64,000 nt of DNA from Neckera pumila. Taxonomy: Eukaryota > Streptophyta > Bryopsida > Hypnales > Neckeraceae. Each line of letters opens with the position of its first letter. Within the stretch, counting starts at the first letter, position 1. The notes under the pieces are model-generated. The model had not been told where the DNA came from and ran no database searches. It saw only the letters and a list, made by a program, of their open reading frames with translations. The stretch spans positions 17,219,660 through 17,283,659 of the forward strand of contig OZ018414.1 in assembly GCA_963969595.1 (NCBI GenBank), read 5' to 3'. This document shows positions 37,275 to 48,568 of the stretch, piece after piece. The position numbers and the translations under genes were made by a program.

Positions 37275-37562
37275 GGTGTTTTTTTGAGCGAAAAATCATT
37301 CAAAAGCGATACAAAATAATCTGCTCAATTTATATATAAAGAAATGGCACAATTTGAAAATCTAGAAATTGCGTGTTTGCTACCACATCTTGAAATGGGA
37401 TCGCTCAAATTTGGATGAATGTATGTCATTTTGGATGAATAATGAAATTTCATACACAAATTGTAAGTTTCATCCATTTCTAGGGATGTCAGTAGCTGCA
37501 TGCTTCTTGAGAATATCGCTTTCTGTATAGCCTAAATCAAATGAAACAAAAAAAACTGCACC
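37275..37562. repeat. Dispersed repeat with poly-T/poly-A inverted ends, copy 1
   Basis: Homologous to 61874-62146. Shared blocks: TCAAAAGCGATAC, TTTGCTACCA, CATTTTGGATGAATAA, GCTTTCTGTAT. Begins GGTGTTTTTTT and ends AAAAAAACTGCACC, a possible terminal inverted repeat. Confidence 0.55.
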
Positions 37563-37735
37563 TTATTCTGTAAAAAGCAGAAGTTGATCCAATCAACTAC
37601 GTCTCCATTCACTGATCAAGTCCGTGCTTGTTGGGGAAGTGTAAAAGGTGCTTGTCACTTGTGGTTTGCAAGCCACGGTTTGGCATGCAAAACAGATTGC
37701 TTTTGCAAGCCACATGAGGCTTTTGGCCTGGCCTT

Positions 37736-38671
37736 TTAACCCCTAAAGTTCCATTGTCCCCTCAGGGGACAAAATGGATTTCAAGCAGGCTACTACAGCT
37801 TCGATATTCATCATTATTTTTTGAAACTTTTTGTAAAGATAGAAAAACACATTAGCTTTATGGGAATATAATTTTCATTTCAATCGGTGCTCAGAAGTAA
37901 AAGTTATGGCACAAAAGGTCCTTTTCTTGGGTGCAGTGGGCACAAATCTTCTCACACAAAATTTTTTTTAAATTTTTTTTAAATTATTTTCTCATAGATT
38001 GTGTTTTTATCTATATGGGAAGCTTTGATTCATCTCATTTGGATTTGTTATGTGAAAGTTATGGACAATCTTATTTTTTGGACAATTAAAGCATCTTCTT
38101 GAAAAAATAACTTATAGGACTCATTTCTGAATGCAAATTTCACAATTTTTCAAAAAAAATTGTTTGACAAGGCTATGTTTGCTTGCTAAAACAATCTCAC
38201 CATTGGGATTATAGTGTTTTAATCTTATCTTAGAGCTATTGACGATTTAGTTTTTCTTTCAATCTTGGACCTACTTTTGCTTAATAATTTTTTAAAGAAT
38301 GAAAATCAAGTGAATTTTTTTGGAATTTTTTTTGGATTCCTAGATTCTCAACTCAATTATTCAACATAAAGAAAATTAAATTCAAATCCTGTAGTGCAAA
38401 TTTCTTTTACAAATGGCGGTCAAAGTCATATGAAATTGCAAGTCAGTGTTCAAAAAATCAAAATTTCCCAACTTTGAATGCTTATATCTTCTAATTTGTA
38501 TGGTCAAACTTTATGAAGTTTTCACCACATGATATGAGGTAAGTTAAATACAAGATCCTACAGTTAGATTCTAAAAAAAATTATTTTTTCTCTTTTCTTA
38601 GATGAACGCAACAGAACTGGCAGTTTTGAATCGATTTTGACAAAAAATTGCCTTGGGACTTTAGGGGTTAA
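37736..38671 (-). mobile_element. piggyBac-like element PB8 (type A)
   Basis: TTAA at both edges, ends CCCCTAAAGTTCCATTGTCC and GGGACTTTAGGGG. Full length; the best-preserved reverse-orientation type A copy and close kin of PB3. Confidence 0.8.
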
Positions 38672-38689
38672 CAGTTCATCCAATATGCA

Positions 38690-39858
38690 AGACTAATGGG
38701 ACAGTTTTGCAAGCTGGTGGCAACAAGTCATCCATTTTACAAGATGGATTGGAACCTGTACAAAAGACCCTCCGTGTAAAACACTCTTGGCATGCCGGTT
38801 GCAGTCCTCTCTCTTTCATGGAATTAGTTCTTCCCTTCATTTGCTCCCAGAGAAAAACACCAAAATCATACTCCGTACACCACTTCCGCTGGCTGGGAAT
38901 TCTACTGTCTATTTTTAATCCAGTGGATGGAAATCTCCGTCAATCTCCGTCCCCAAAATCTTTGACATTGCATCCCACGAGTAGACAGTTACTTTCCAAG
39001 CGTACGCAACTTCAACGATCAATCCCCTCGAAATGGCCTGGCTACCTCCCCAACACTTTCTTGCTGGACCAGAGGGATGTATGGTATAAAACATGATCTT
39101 AGAAAGAAGCGACGTTTATGTGGTCAATTTGGCACAACACAGTGGCAGTACATTCGTGGAGGGCACGCATCAATCCAGGCCTTGATACTAGGTGTAATTG
39201 CTGCACAATAAATACGGTCGAGACGCCTATCCATAGATTCTACTATTGCCCTCAAGCTCAAGAGGTATGGGAATTTGCCCAATCTATTCTCATTCGTTTA
39301 TGTGGAGATCAGTCAAATTCAACCATACATGTGAGATTCAGGTACATACATGTGAGATTCAGGTACACACATTGTGTCTTTGGTGTCCCTCTTCCTAGGA
39401 GGTTTCTACATCTTAAAACTATTTGGTCCTTAATTAGAGGCTCATCCTTATGGATTGCTAGAAATAGGTTTTTACACAAAAGGTGTGGTCCCGGGAGCAC
39501 ATCCACAAGGCCATTTGGGGGGTGCTACTTGATTCTGGACGGGCATCTCTGATCACGACACAAGTTGCGGGGTTCGCAACGGGCCTCACTCTGTTAGGGC
39601 TAATTGGAATAGATTTGAGAGAACCTGGCTCCAGTCTCCGGTGCTTGCTAGATATGTAGATGGGGAGGTCAAGTGGAACTGTGTTAGTCCCCCTCCGTGT
39701 CTTATAGTGTAGTTTATCTTTTGTCTTTGGGGCTTCTGTTGTTTTCGCTCATCATCTCTTCACTGTCCAGCTGTGAGGCTTGGCTGTTATGTTCCGATTT
39801 CTGTTTCTTTTAATGCAGTGGGTTCGCCCATTCGTTCAAAAAAAAAAAAAAAAAAAAA
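38690..39858 (+). pseudogene. 5'-truncated LINE with zinc-binding RT tail and poly(A)
   Basis: A single reading frame runs from about 38707 to 39552 with stops near 39097-39110. Its second part contains W..RINPGLDTRCNCC, then HRFYYCPQAQEVW, the C-C-H-C pattern of the zinc-binding domain found at the C-terminus of plant LINE reverse transcriptases. WSLIRGSSLWIARNRF follows. The sequence ends in a 21-A tail at 39838-39858, as LINEs do. No reverse transcriptase core is present. A tandem 21-base copy (CATACATGTGAGATTCAGGTA) interrupts the frame region near 39326-39366. Not functional. Confidence 0.6.
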
Positions 39859-39859
39859 T

Positions 39860-41476
39860 ACTCCCACGAGGAGTAGAATAGATTTATTGATAAATTGTCC
39901 CCACGAGGAAAAATACAGACAAAGGCCAACTCCGGCTGAATTTACAGCCAGACTAAGCTTCATTCTGAGGTACTCCCACTTGGGGTTGGGTGCTCAGTCT
40001 CTTCGCATCAGTCCGTGTCAGTCGCGTTTTCCGCAGGCCGGAGTATTTTGAAAGTGATTATTATACCGGACTGCCTGACTTGGGTGTCAGTTTCCAGAAT
40101 TCCAGGTCCCGTGCCAGCCACCGTCCTTGTGTACCGCCCCAGCCGGTCATTCGTTTTTATTAGCAATTGGAATCTGGTGACATTAATTGGCGGAGCTCTG
40201 GCAACCCTGGAATGAGTGCTGGAATGAATGTTGGGGATAAAGTTAGCATGCAGGAATGGTTCAAGGGTGGTGGATTTAACTTATACAGTTGGAGGATTAG
40301 ATTGATCGGGAAGTGCACCTATGAATCAACACGGATAATAAGTAGCAACGGCTGAGCATCATGCTTATCATTGGAAAACATAATTTACTTTCAATTGAAA
40401 CGAGCATTCTAACGCAGTTTAGCAAGCATTACATTACATGGGAACTGTATGAATAATTTCAAAATATCTAGAGGTGTGTGGATGTATCCAAAATCAATAC
40501 TCACGCCATTGATTGTTTATGTCGTTTGTCATCAGTAGCTAAGCCCCAGTAGTGTGTTGCTTGTCTCATCGAAATCAATAGGCGTCACGGCATTCAGGGC
40601 AGCGATGATTCCGGGTGCACATACTCCTCGCCCTGATCTAGGTTCATCAAACCAAACAAAGCATAGTCGCAGTGGTTCCATGATGAATTTCGTAGTTTTG
40701 AAGGGTTTGGGTCAGTAGATTTGTATGAGCAGTTGTGCAGAACATGGTTCCACTTTACGGGGAGACTCCCTGGCTCCTGCAATTAAGTCTGCACCCCCCG
40801 ATGCTTCATTCACGCTTCATTCACGCTGCTTCTGGGGGGCCGAGTTCTTCTCCGTCTAGTCTCCTTCAGACATTTATGACTGTACGAAACGAGTCCCATG
40901 AGTGCGGAGGAAAGTGCCGTGACATACAGTCCCGCCAGGAATGGGTCCAGAGTAGTGATTGATGAAGTTACTACTAACTTTTCACCTCGGACCTGAAATC
41001 CGGTGGTGAACTAGTATAAGCTTCAGTTACAACGGAGGTCAAGACGGACTTCAACTACAGTAGCGCCGAATTTCCTCAACAGACGGACGGTTACTGAATA
41101 ATATTAGAAATGGCTGCCATGTGTTGGACTCCGGAGGGCGGAAGTGATGAAGAAGGCGGGGTCCTCAGGGCTCCGTGAGGCACGCCAATGCTGCCGATGC
41201 TGTCAAGGACCTGGGATCATTTCCTTCTCCTGCTCAAGGCAGGGGAGGGGCAGTCGAAACTCGAATGTAATATTATAGTAAGACTGACAAGATGCGTGCC
41301 GCATTTTTCTGTTATTGGGCGTCTCCAGTTGCAGGCCACCACCTGTAGTGACTTGGGGGTCTCACTGCACGTCTATTACGGGTGGGAAAGAACTGGAACA
41401 GTTGGTACCAGAATTGAGGAACATTGAGACGGAGTTTTAATTTTGCTTTCTGGTTGTTGTTGTTTTTGCTGCTCTC
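39860..41476. other. GC-richer intergenic sequence
   Basis: Several 60-90 codon open frames, none with recognisable domains. Part of it may be repeat-derived. Confidence 0.35.
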
Positions 41477-41768
41477 GGTTGAACCGATCGAGCTTATAGT
41501 TGTATGACGAGCCTCTTGCGGAGGTAAAGCCCAGGGTGAATGTAAAAAAAAAAAGACCCCCTATTTTGTGCCGTCTTTTATCAATTGTTAACACCTCTTT
41601 CAACTAATTTGGGGCCTCTGATTGCAAATATGAACTCAGAATTTGCAAAAAGAATCATGCCTAGCAAATAAAACGTTCCTGCTTTTTCTCCAGGGTAAAA
41701 CGGGGGGAGGGGCAAAACGGCCTCCGCAAGAGGCTCGTCATACAACTATAAGCTCAACCGGTTCAACC
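41477..41768. mobile_element. 292-bp element with 48-bp inverted ends
   Basis: Arms 41477-41524 and 41721-41768 are reverse complements at 46 of 48 positions (both contain TTATAGTTGTATGACGAGCC). The near-identity suggests recent insertion. Part of the interior resembles 58270-58350. No target duplication seen. Confidence 0.65.
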
Positions 41769-41810
41769 CGCCAAGAAGTAAAGTAATTGAAGGTGTTTGT
41801 TTAACCTCTA

Positions 41811-42061
41811 AAGGTTCAAAGTTTTGGATTGGGTTTTATCCCTTATCCCTAAAAGGATGCTTTCCGCCAATGAATGACATATAATCCTTTTATGTAGGAT
41901 AGAAGTGCAACTATTCATTCTCAGAATTTAGTGTGAAATGGGGAGGTCTTGTACAATAGTCTGACTTCCAATGAGTACTTCTGAATTTTCTTGAATTACT
42001 GATTTATACGATGCCAAAAGGGATGATTTCTATGGTCACCAGTCCATCCTTCAAGGGTTAA
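41811..42061. mobile_element. Short TTAA-flanked element, copy 2
   Basis: TTAA edges, ends CCTCTAAAGG and TTCAAGGG. Interior homologous to 9137-9366, same orientation. Confidence 0.6.
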
Positions 42062-42187
42062 AGGATGCAGCCCCCTATGACCAAGGTAGTGACCAAATCT
42101 ATTCTAATTATTCGACCAATTAGTCCATCCTCCAATTAGGTGCATTCTTTGTTTCTACAATGAACAATGAAGTCATCCATGGACTAC

Positions 42188-42445
42188 TTTAAATTTTTTC
42201 CCCTATTTTTGCAATGCTGAAAATGCAGTGACAATGGCGCAAGAACCCAGATTTACAAATAAAAAATTCAATATAAATTTTAAAAAGTAAAAAATAAAAA
42301 ATTTGTGAAATTTGACTGCTTCGATGAGTAGTCATACACTCTGACTGTTCACCGGGGGTATTTTTTAAGGTTGACAATCCAAGCTTAAAATAGCTTGGCA
42401 TGTCAATCTAGAGAGGTCCTCTGGAGGGCTGATTTTTTTCCAATG
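42188..42445. mobile_element. CATTAG-family element, one end lost
   Basis: Matches the reverse of 25000-25336 (GACAATGGCGCAAGAACCC, TTGGCATGTCAATCTAGAG, GGAGGGCTG) and ends CCAATG, a worn terminus. The left end lacks its terminal repeat. Confidence 0.5.
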
Positions 42446-43177
42446 TCAATTTCTAAACCAATTCAAATGAAAAAACTTTAAATTGAACTATAAAGTGCTT
42501 CAAAACCAACATACAAAGACATTGGTGAAAGAAAATATCATTCAATTGACTTAGTGTGTTTGCAAAATGGCTTTGAAATCCTAGATAGCAAAAACAAAGT
42601 TGCAAAAAACACCTCTAAGGCTAAACCTCCTTCTACTAAAATGCTTCTCAATCACTCATAACTTCTTGGATTGATATGAAACTACACAAACTAGACTAGT
42701 ATGCTCAACTTTTTTAGAGAACATTATTGGGAATAGACACTCTATGAAGAAGAAACAAGCCACTAAAGTTCACCATAATCCAAAAATGTTCAGATTTTGA
42801 ACTTTGGATTGCTCCCAAACATTCAAAACAACTTGGATTGACATGAAATTTTTACCACAATAACTAGACTTCAAGAAATATAACTCAACAAATTTTATTG
42901 AAAATGAATATTAGTTGAAGGATATACAAACCCCAAAGTTACAATCATCAAAATGCAATTTGGTGAACTCAAATTGTAGCCATGAACTTTGTATAACTTC
43001 CAAAATATCAGTACATCTTGGATTGGTCTGGAAAAAAATTCACAAAATTAAAAGAGAGTGTAAAGATTTTCCAACAAGTTTTATTATATTCAGACATTGG
43101 ATGCAAAAATTATAGCAGTTCAAGTTGGACTTCCAAACTATGTGGAGACAATTTTGGTCCCCTAGGGCACTTCGGGA
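42446..43177. other. AT-rich intergenic sequence
   Basis: No gene or repeat boundary recognised. Confidence 0.4.
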
Positions 43178-44386
43178 TTAATCCTTAAGGACCAACATGC
43201 ATTTTTTGGCTACATAGCAATTTTGGGCAGGTACGTGTGACTAGAAATTTTCACATTTATGGCCCAAATTTTAATAGAAGGTGGGGACAAGGAATCTTTC
43301 ATATGCACTAAATTTCATGTCATTTGGAAATATGAGACAAAAGTTATGGCTTCATAGAGTTATTCATAAAGTACCCAAAACTAGGGTTTAAACCCCACAG
43401 TTTTGTGAAAAAGTAGGGTTTGGGCAAAAAGTCAATACAAAAGTGGGTACCAAACTTTCTTTCACGCTCAAATCGACCAAAAAAAAGTTTGGTTCGGACT
43501 TTGCCTACGGGGTCGTGGTTGCCTACGGAGTCGTCCGTTAGAGGAAATTTGTCACAAAAAGTCCCCTCTAAACTGGGGGGGACTTTACGAATATCTCTAA
43601 TATGTTATTTTTTTTTTCGTAAATGGGCAATATGGGCAAATCAGAAAAATCACTTTTTTCAAAAACAAAAATTTGAAATTGGTTTTCTAGAGTTAAATAT
43701 ACATGGAAAGCTTAGAATCACTCCATTTTGATAATGAGTCAAAAGTCATGAGGATTTTTTGTTTTTAGATAGTTATGGATTCTTACTCTAAAATAAACTT
43801 TGAAGTCCTTTGTCTTACTCAATTTTCAATATTTTTTTGAAAAAAATTAAATCATAGGATGTAGATTGTTTATTACAACATTAAAACTATTGGAATTGGC
43901 ATTTATTAGTTCCATAATTAAATTAACAATTTAATTTTTTGAATCATTCTCTACTAGTCTACTACTGTCTACTTACTATTTTTTTCCTATATGTTGCACA
44001 TTCCAAATGATCTGAAATATGTGGGTAGGAAAAAGAAAGCACCACCATTTGGGACATTTTTTTGCGGAAAAGTAAGGTTGTGAAGTGCAGCTATACTGTT
44101 TTTTGCAGGGCCAAAAATATGATTTCGGTGAATTTGAATGCTTATATCTTGCAATCCACATGGTGGAAATTTCTGAAATTCTTACTACATGTTCTCAAGT
44201 CTGCATACTTTTAAGATTTTATGGTTACATGTGTCAAAAAAAGTTTTTTTTCAAAATTTGGTACTTGTAGTATAAATGGCAATATAAAATGGCAGTATAA
44301 AATGGCAGTATAAAATGGCAGTATAAAATGGCAGTTTTTGAATGTTTTGGTAAAACATAGTGCTGTCATGGAACTTTAGGGGTTAA
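43178..44386 (-). mobile_element. piggyBac-like element PB9 (type B)
   Basis: TTAA edges; left end TCCTTAAGGACC is worn, right end ACTTTAGGGG intact. The interior is type B in reverse. It is longer than others because of extra sequence at about 43.38-43.6 kb and a tandem 13-mer at 44271-44334. Confidence 0.75.
44271..44334. repeat. 13-bp tandem repeat inside PB9
   Basis: TATAAAATGGCAG repeated four times in a row, preceded by a 12-base variant. The related PB10 has one such unit here, so the array expanded within this copy. Confidence 0.85.
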
Positions 44387-44457
44387 AGGATAATCAAAAT
44401 CATTGATTATCTTAACATTGTTTGCACATACCTCATGTACCACCATTTTCCTTCTTG

Positions 44458-44871
44458 TAAGGTAGGATGCTCTAAAAGCGACCGGCTTCTTCAAATCAAC
44501 CCTACAAAATGGTACTAAATAGATATGAGTTGGTCTTTAAATGGACCACTTCAGTCATTGATTGACCCCCAAAAAAAAGTATTCTTTATTGCAAGAGCCA
44601 GTCATTGGCCTTGATTTCCTCAAATCACTTTAGAAGTTGTAAGTGGACGCATTTTGGGAGACCTAGGGTCACAAATAGGTACCTACAACTGAAATCTTAG
44701 GAAACTCATAACTAATTCAAAAATGCTTCAAAAAATATGAAACCACTTGGGTTATGTTCTTCATCCATTTTTCTTTCTCTGAAAAATGAGTGAAAAATAT
44801 TTCTATTCATGAAAACCTACGAAAAAGGCGGACCAGCCCTTAAATGGTCGCTTTTAGAACATCCTACCTTA
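44458..44871. mobile_element. TAAGGT-family element with target duplication
   Basis: 414 bases, ends TAAGGTAGGATGCTCTAAAA and its near-perfect inverse TTTTAGAACATCCTACCTTA. Flanked on both sides by CTTCTTG (44451-44457 and 44872-44878); the match can be read as nine bases with TA. No coding capacity. Confidence 0.75.
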
Positions 44872-44878
44872 CTTCTTG

Positions 44879-46437
44879 TATTGTAGTTTGAACCTAGAGT
44901 TGATCTTATCTCTTTGTATCATTGAGAGTTGCAAATATTTTTTGTCTTTGCTTTCAACGTGTGTTGTTGATCATGCGACTCACCATGGATGCACATTTAT
45001 GGAATCCATTTTGAATCAATTTGTTGACATTTCTAAGTTTGTTTCAGGAGGCACTCTGAGGAAGGACGTGGGGGGATATCGATATTTGGTACTCTTTTGG
45101 AGGATGTTGGAAACATAGTTATATTCAGGTATCAATATTGCAACCCAAGAGTTACAGACTTTGAATGATTGAATGCACACTGAAATTGTCTTTGCAAGCA
45201 TGGCAGTACTCGATAGTATGAAATTAACTCAATGGGGTCCATTCTGAATATCATGATTGAAATGTTAACCCTAAAAGATTTGGGGAGGCCAATTGTGGTT
45301 GCAATATGGTGTTTTTTGTGTTTTTTAAATAGATGGTGCATGAAATGAGGTATTTAGTGAGGTACTCTGCTCTTAAAGTGAACTTTTAAGAGCTGATTGC
45401 ATTTGGGGGGAAGTTAAATTCCTTGAAGCAATTTTTGGTAAATTTTGTAGGAAGAAAAATAGGGTTGGCATTTAACTCATATCCCATATGGTTTGCAAGT
45501 TCCAGGGGTTCCCCTGGAATACAAATATGGGCGGTCGGGATGGGTGTTACAAGTTGAATCCAATAATTCATTTCACACTCGAACTAAAACTAACACCTGT
45601 TTCAATACAAGTAATTGAGATCTCTTTTATCAAAATTTGAAATAGACAAGCTAAAAAAGGAAATGGAAGGTTTAAGAGGATGTTCAAAAAACAAAATTAA
45701 GCAACGGTGAATATTGGCAACTTTTTGAACTGCAAACAAAAAAGTGACTATGTACACAGAAGATGCAAATGAACGATGCACAATGCATGGTTTTTGTAAT
45801 CTTCTTAGGGTTAAACAAAACCAATGCACTTCAACAATTTATCTTTTTTTTTTATCTTTTTTTTTAATCTTTTTTTATGCATTGTGCATCACTCTCCCTC
45901 AAAATGTAACTCTTAGAAGAGCTTCCTCAAACCCTCAATGTACTCATCTAAGCAAGTCACAATAGGTGGGCCAAAATATTATTAGCTTTTGAATGATGTG
46001 GAATTAGAAATAAGAACACTATCAATAGAAGCACGTTGAATAATGCATAAAAGATAAACAATAAAATTTGGAATTTAGAAATTAGACAATCAAAATAGAT
46101 CCCATTTAAAGAAAGTTAAAAGAAAAAAACATTATAGAGTCCAAGACAAATCTTGCTTAAAAAAAATTGTAACGAGACATTTGTATGATTTTCAAATTTT
46201 TGCACACATATAACTAACACCTATTATATATTGAAGAGCGTGGTAGGGTGAATAGTAGGGGGGATGGAGGGAGGATGGAGGGGGGATCTTAAAATGGTTC
46301 TACTAAAAATTCCCACCTACATCCTTCAAAAACTTTAGAAAAGTTTGATTAAAATAATTTAAAAAACATATAAAATATGGTCTTGTACTTATTTGTAGCA
46401 AAAATATTCTTTTTCTCCTATTATTCAACTTTGTTGT
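44879..46437. other. Intergenic sequence
   Basis: No gene recognised. An 80-codon open frame (44876-45118) has no known domain. T-rich tracts lie at about 45840-45880 and a GGGGGATGGAGGG patch at about 46258-46287. Confidence 0.4.
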
Positions 46438-47349
46438 TTATCCCCTAAAAGACCGGCATGCATTTTTTGGTTGTATAGAAATTTTGGGCAAGTACATGTG
46501 ACTAGAGATTTCCATATTTTAGGCTGAAATTTTAATAGAAGGTGGGGACAAGGAATATCTTTCATATGCACTAAATTTCATGACATTTGGAAATGTGAAT
46601 CAAAAGTTATGGCCTAATATGGTACTTTTTTTTGTAACGGGGTAGTTTGGGCAGATAAAAAAAATCTTTTTTTTCAAAAACAAAAATTTGAAATTGATTT
46701 TCTTGAGTTATATATACGTGGATCATTCCATAGTGAGTCAAAAGTTATGAGGGTTTTTAGTTTGTAGGCAGTTATGGATTTTCTACTCTAAAATAAACTT
46801 TAAAGTCTTTTATCTTACTCAATTTTCAATGTTTTTTGAAAAAAAAAATCCTAAGATGTAGATTGTTTATTAAAACATTGCAACCATTGCGATTGGGATT
46901 TTTCAATTCTATAATTAAATTTTTGACAATTTAGTATGTTGAATCATTCTCTACTACTATCTACTTACTGTTTTTTTCTTGTATGTTATACAATTCCAAA
47001 TGAAGTGAAATTTTTCAAGCATGTAGACAACTTGTCTAGGAAAAAGAAACTAAAGAAGCACCATCATTTTGGACATTTTTTCATCAAAAAGTGACCTTGT
47101 GAAGTGCAACAGCCCTGTTTTCCTTAGGGACAAAAGGATGATTTCAGGGAATTTGAATGCTTATATCTTGCAATCCATGTGGTGGAAATTTCTGAAATTC
47201 TAAGCACATGTTCTCAAGCCAGCATACTACAAGATTGTATAGTTACATGTGTCAAAATTTTATTTTTTTCAAAATTTGGGTACTTGTATTAAAAATGACA
47301 GTTTTTGAGCATTTTTCGATGAAAACAGTCATGGAACTTTAGGGGTTAT
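46438..47349 (-). mobile_element. piggyBac-like element PB10 (type B, TTAT flanks)
   Basis: Same interior as PB9. Ends CCCCTAAAAGACC and ACTTTAGGGG. The four bases before the left end and after the right end are both TTAT, a direct repeat instead of the usual TTAA. Confidence 0.8.
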
Positions 47350-47635
47350 TTTTGCATAATCATAGCCACTATGGTTGGCTGCCAACACCGTACTCCATGC
47401 CTCCCAAGTCCACATAACATTGTTATCTAGCCTAAATCATTCTCCCTTGAAGATTGGAATAATCCCTCCATAGATCTCTGAAAATTAATTCAATTTAGTA
47501 TGAATGAAGACATTGGTTGCCAGGTTATGTATGTTGGATGGGTTCATGAGCTCTTGGCTGGTTGGGTTTGTGAATGCATAAAGACAATAACACTATATAT
47601 AAAATGCTATGTAGAAGCTCATTGATTATGAATGC

Positions 47636-48568
47636 TTAACCCCTAAAGGCCCAAGGCCTTTTTTCTGCCAAAAAACACCCAAAACTGCCATTTTCTTTTA
47701 GCAAAGAGTGAAAAAAATTAAAAATATTTTTTTTGCACTTCTAACCTTAGGATCTTACACCTAACTAGTATGAGAATGTATGGAAAAAATTTCAGAATTT
47801 TTAAACGCACAGATTGCAAGAGATCTATGTTTAAAGTAAAAAAAACAAATTTTTCAACACATTATGGGACTGAATTTTTTGACTTTGAACATTTTTAACT
47901 TAAAATTTTTACACTACAAAGTTTTGAGCTTTAAATTTTTATAGTGGAGAATTGAGTTGAAAATCTACCCAACAAAAAAAAACTTAAAAAAAACTTAATT
48001 TTCATTATTAAAAAAATTGTTAAGTAGAAGTAGATAAGAGATAGAAGGAAAATCTAAAATATTCATATATTTTAGATGGAATTAAAATGCACTAATCCCA
48101 ATGGTCAGATTGTTCTAGCAAGTAAAATTAATCATGAAAGAAAAAAAATTATCAAAAATTTGAAAAATTGCATTCAAAAATGAGTCCTACAAGTTATTTT
48201 TTTCAAAAAGATGCTCTAATTGCCCGAAAAACAAGAATGTCCATAACTTTCTCATAAAAAATTGAAATGAAATAACTCAAAGCTTTTTAGGTAGACAAAA
48301 ATATAATCTATGAGAAAAAAATACTAAGAAAAAAAAAAAAAAAAGAGTGCAAATTTTTTTTGCTGCCAGCCGTCCCTTGTTTTGAGTTTATTTGGTCATA
48401 ACTTTTGTTCCCGGGCACCGATGGTGAAAAAATTATATTCTTATGAAGCTAATCAGTTTTTCTACCTCCCAAAAAAGTTTCAAAAAATCAGGATAAAATT
48501 TCAGCCCGTAGGTACCTGCCCAAAAACACAATTGTCCCCCGAAGGGACAACGGGCTTTTAGGGGTTAA
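47636..48568 (+). mobile_element. piggyBac-like element PB11 (type A)
   Basis: TTAA edges with CCCCTAAAGGCCCAAGG and TTTTAGGGG. Full-length forward type A copy, close to PB14. Confidence 0.8.

Noticed and set aside
45501..45520. TTCCAGGGG-TT-CCCCTGGAA hairpin
   Set aside because: Single short palindrome with no adjacent gene or T-tract; no function can be supported.
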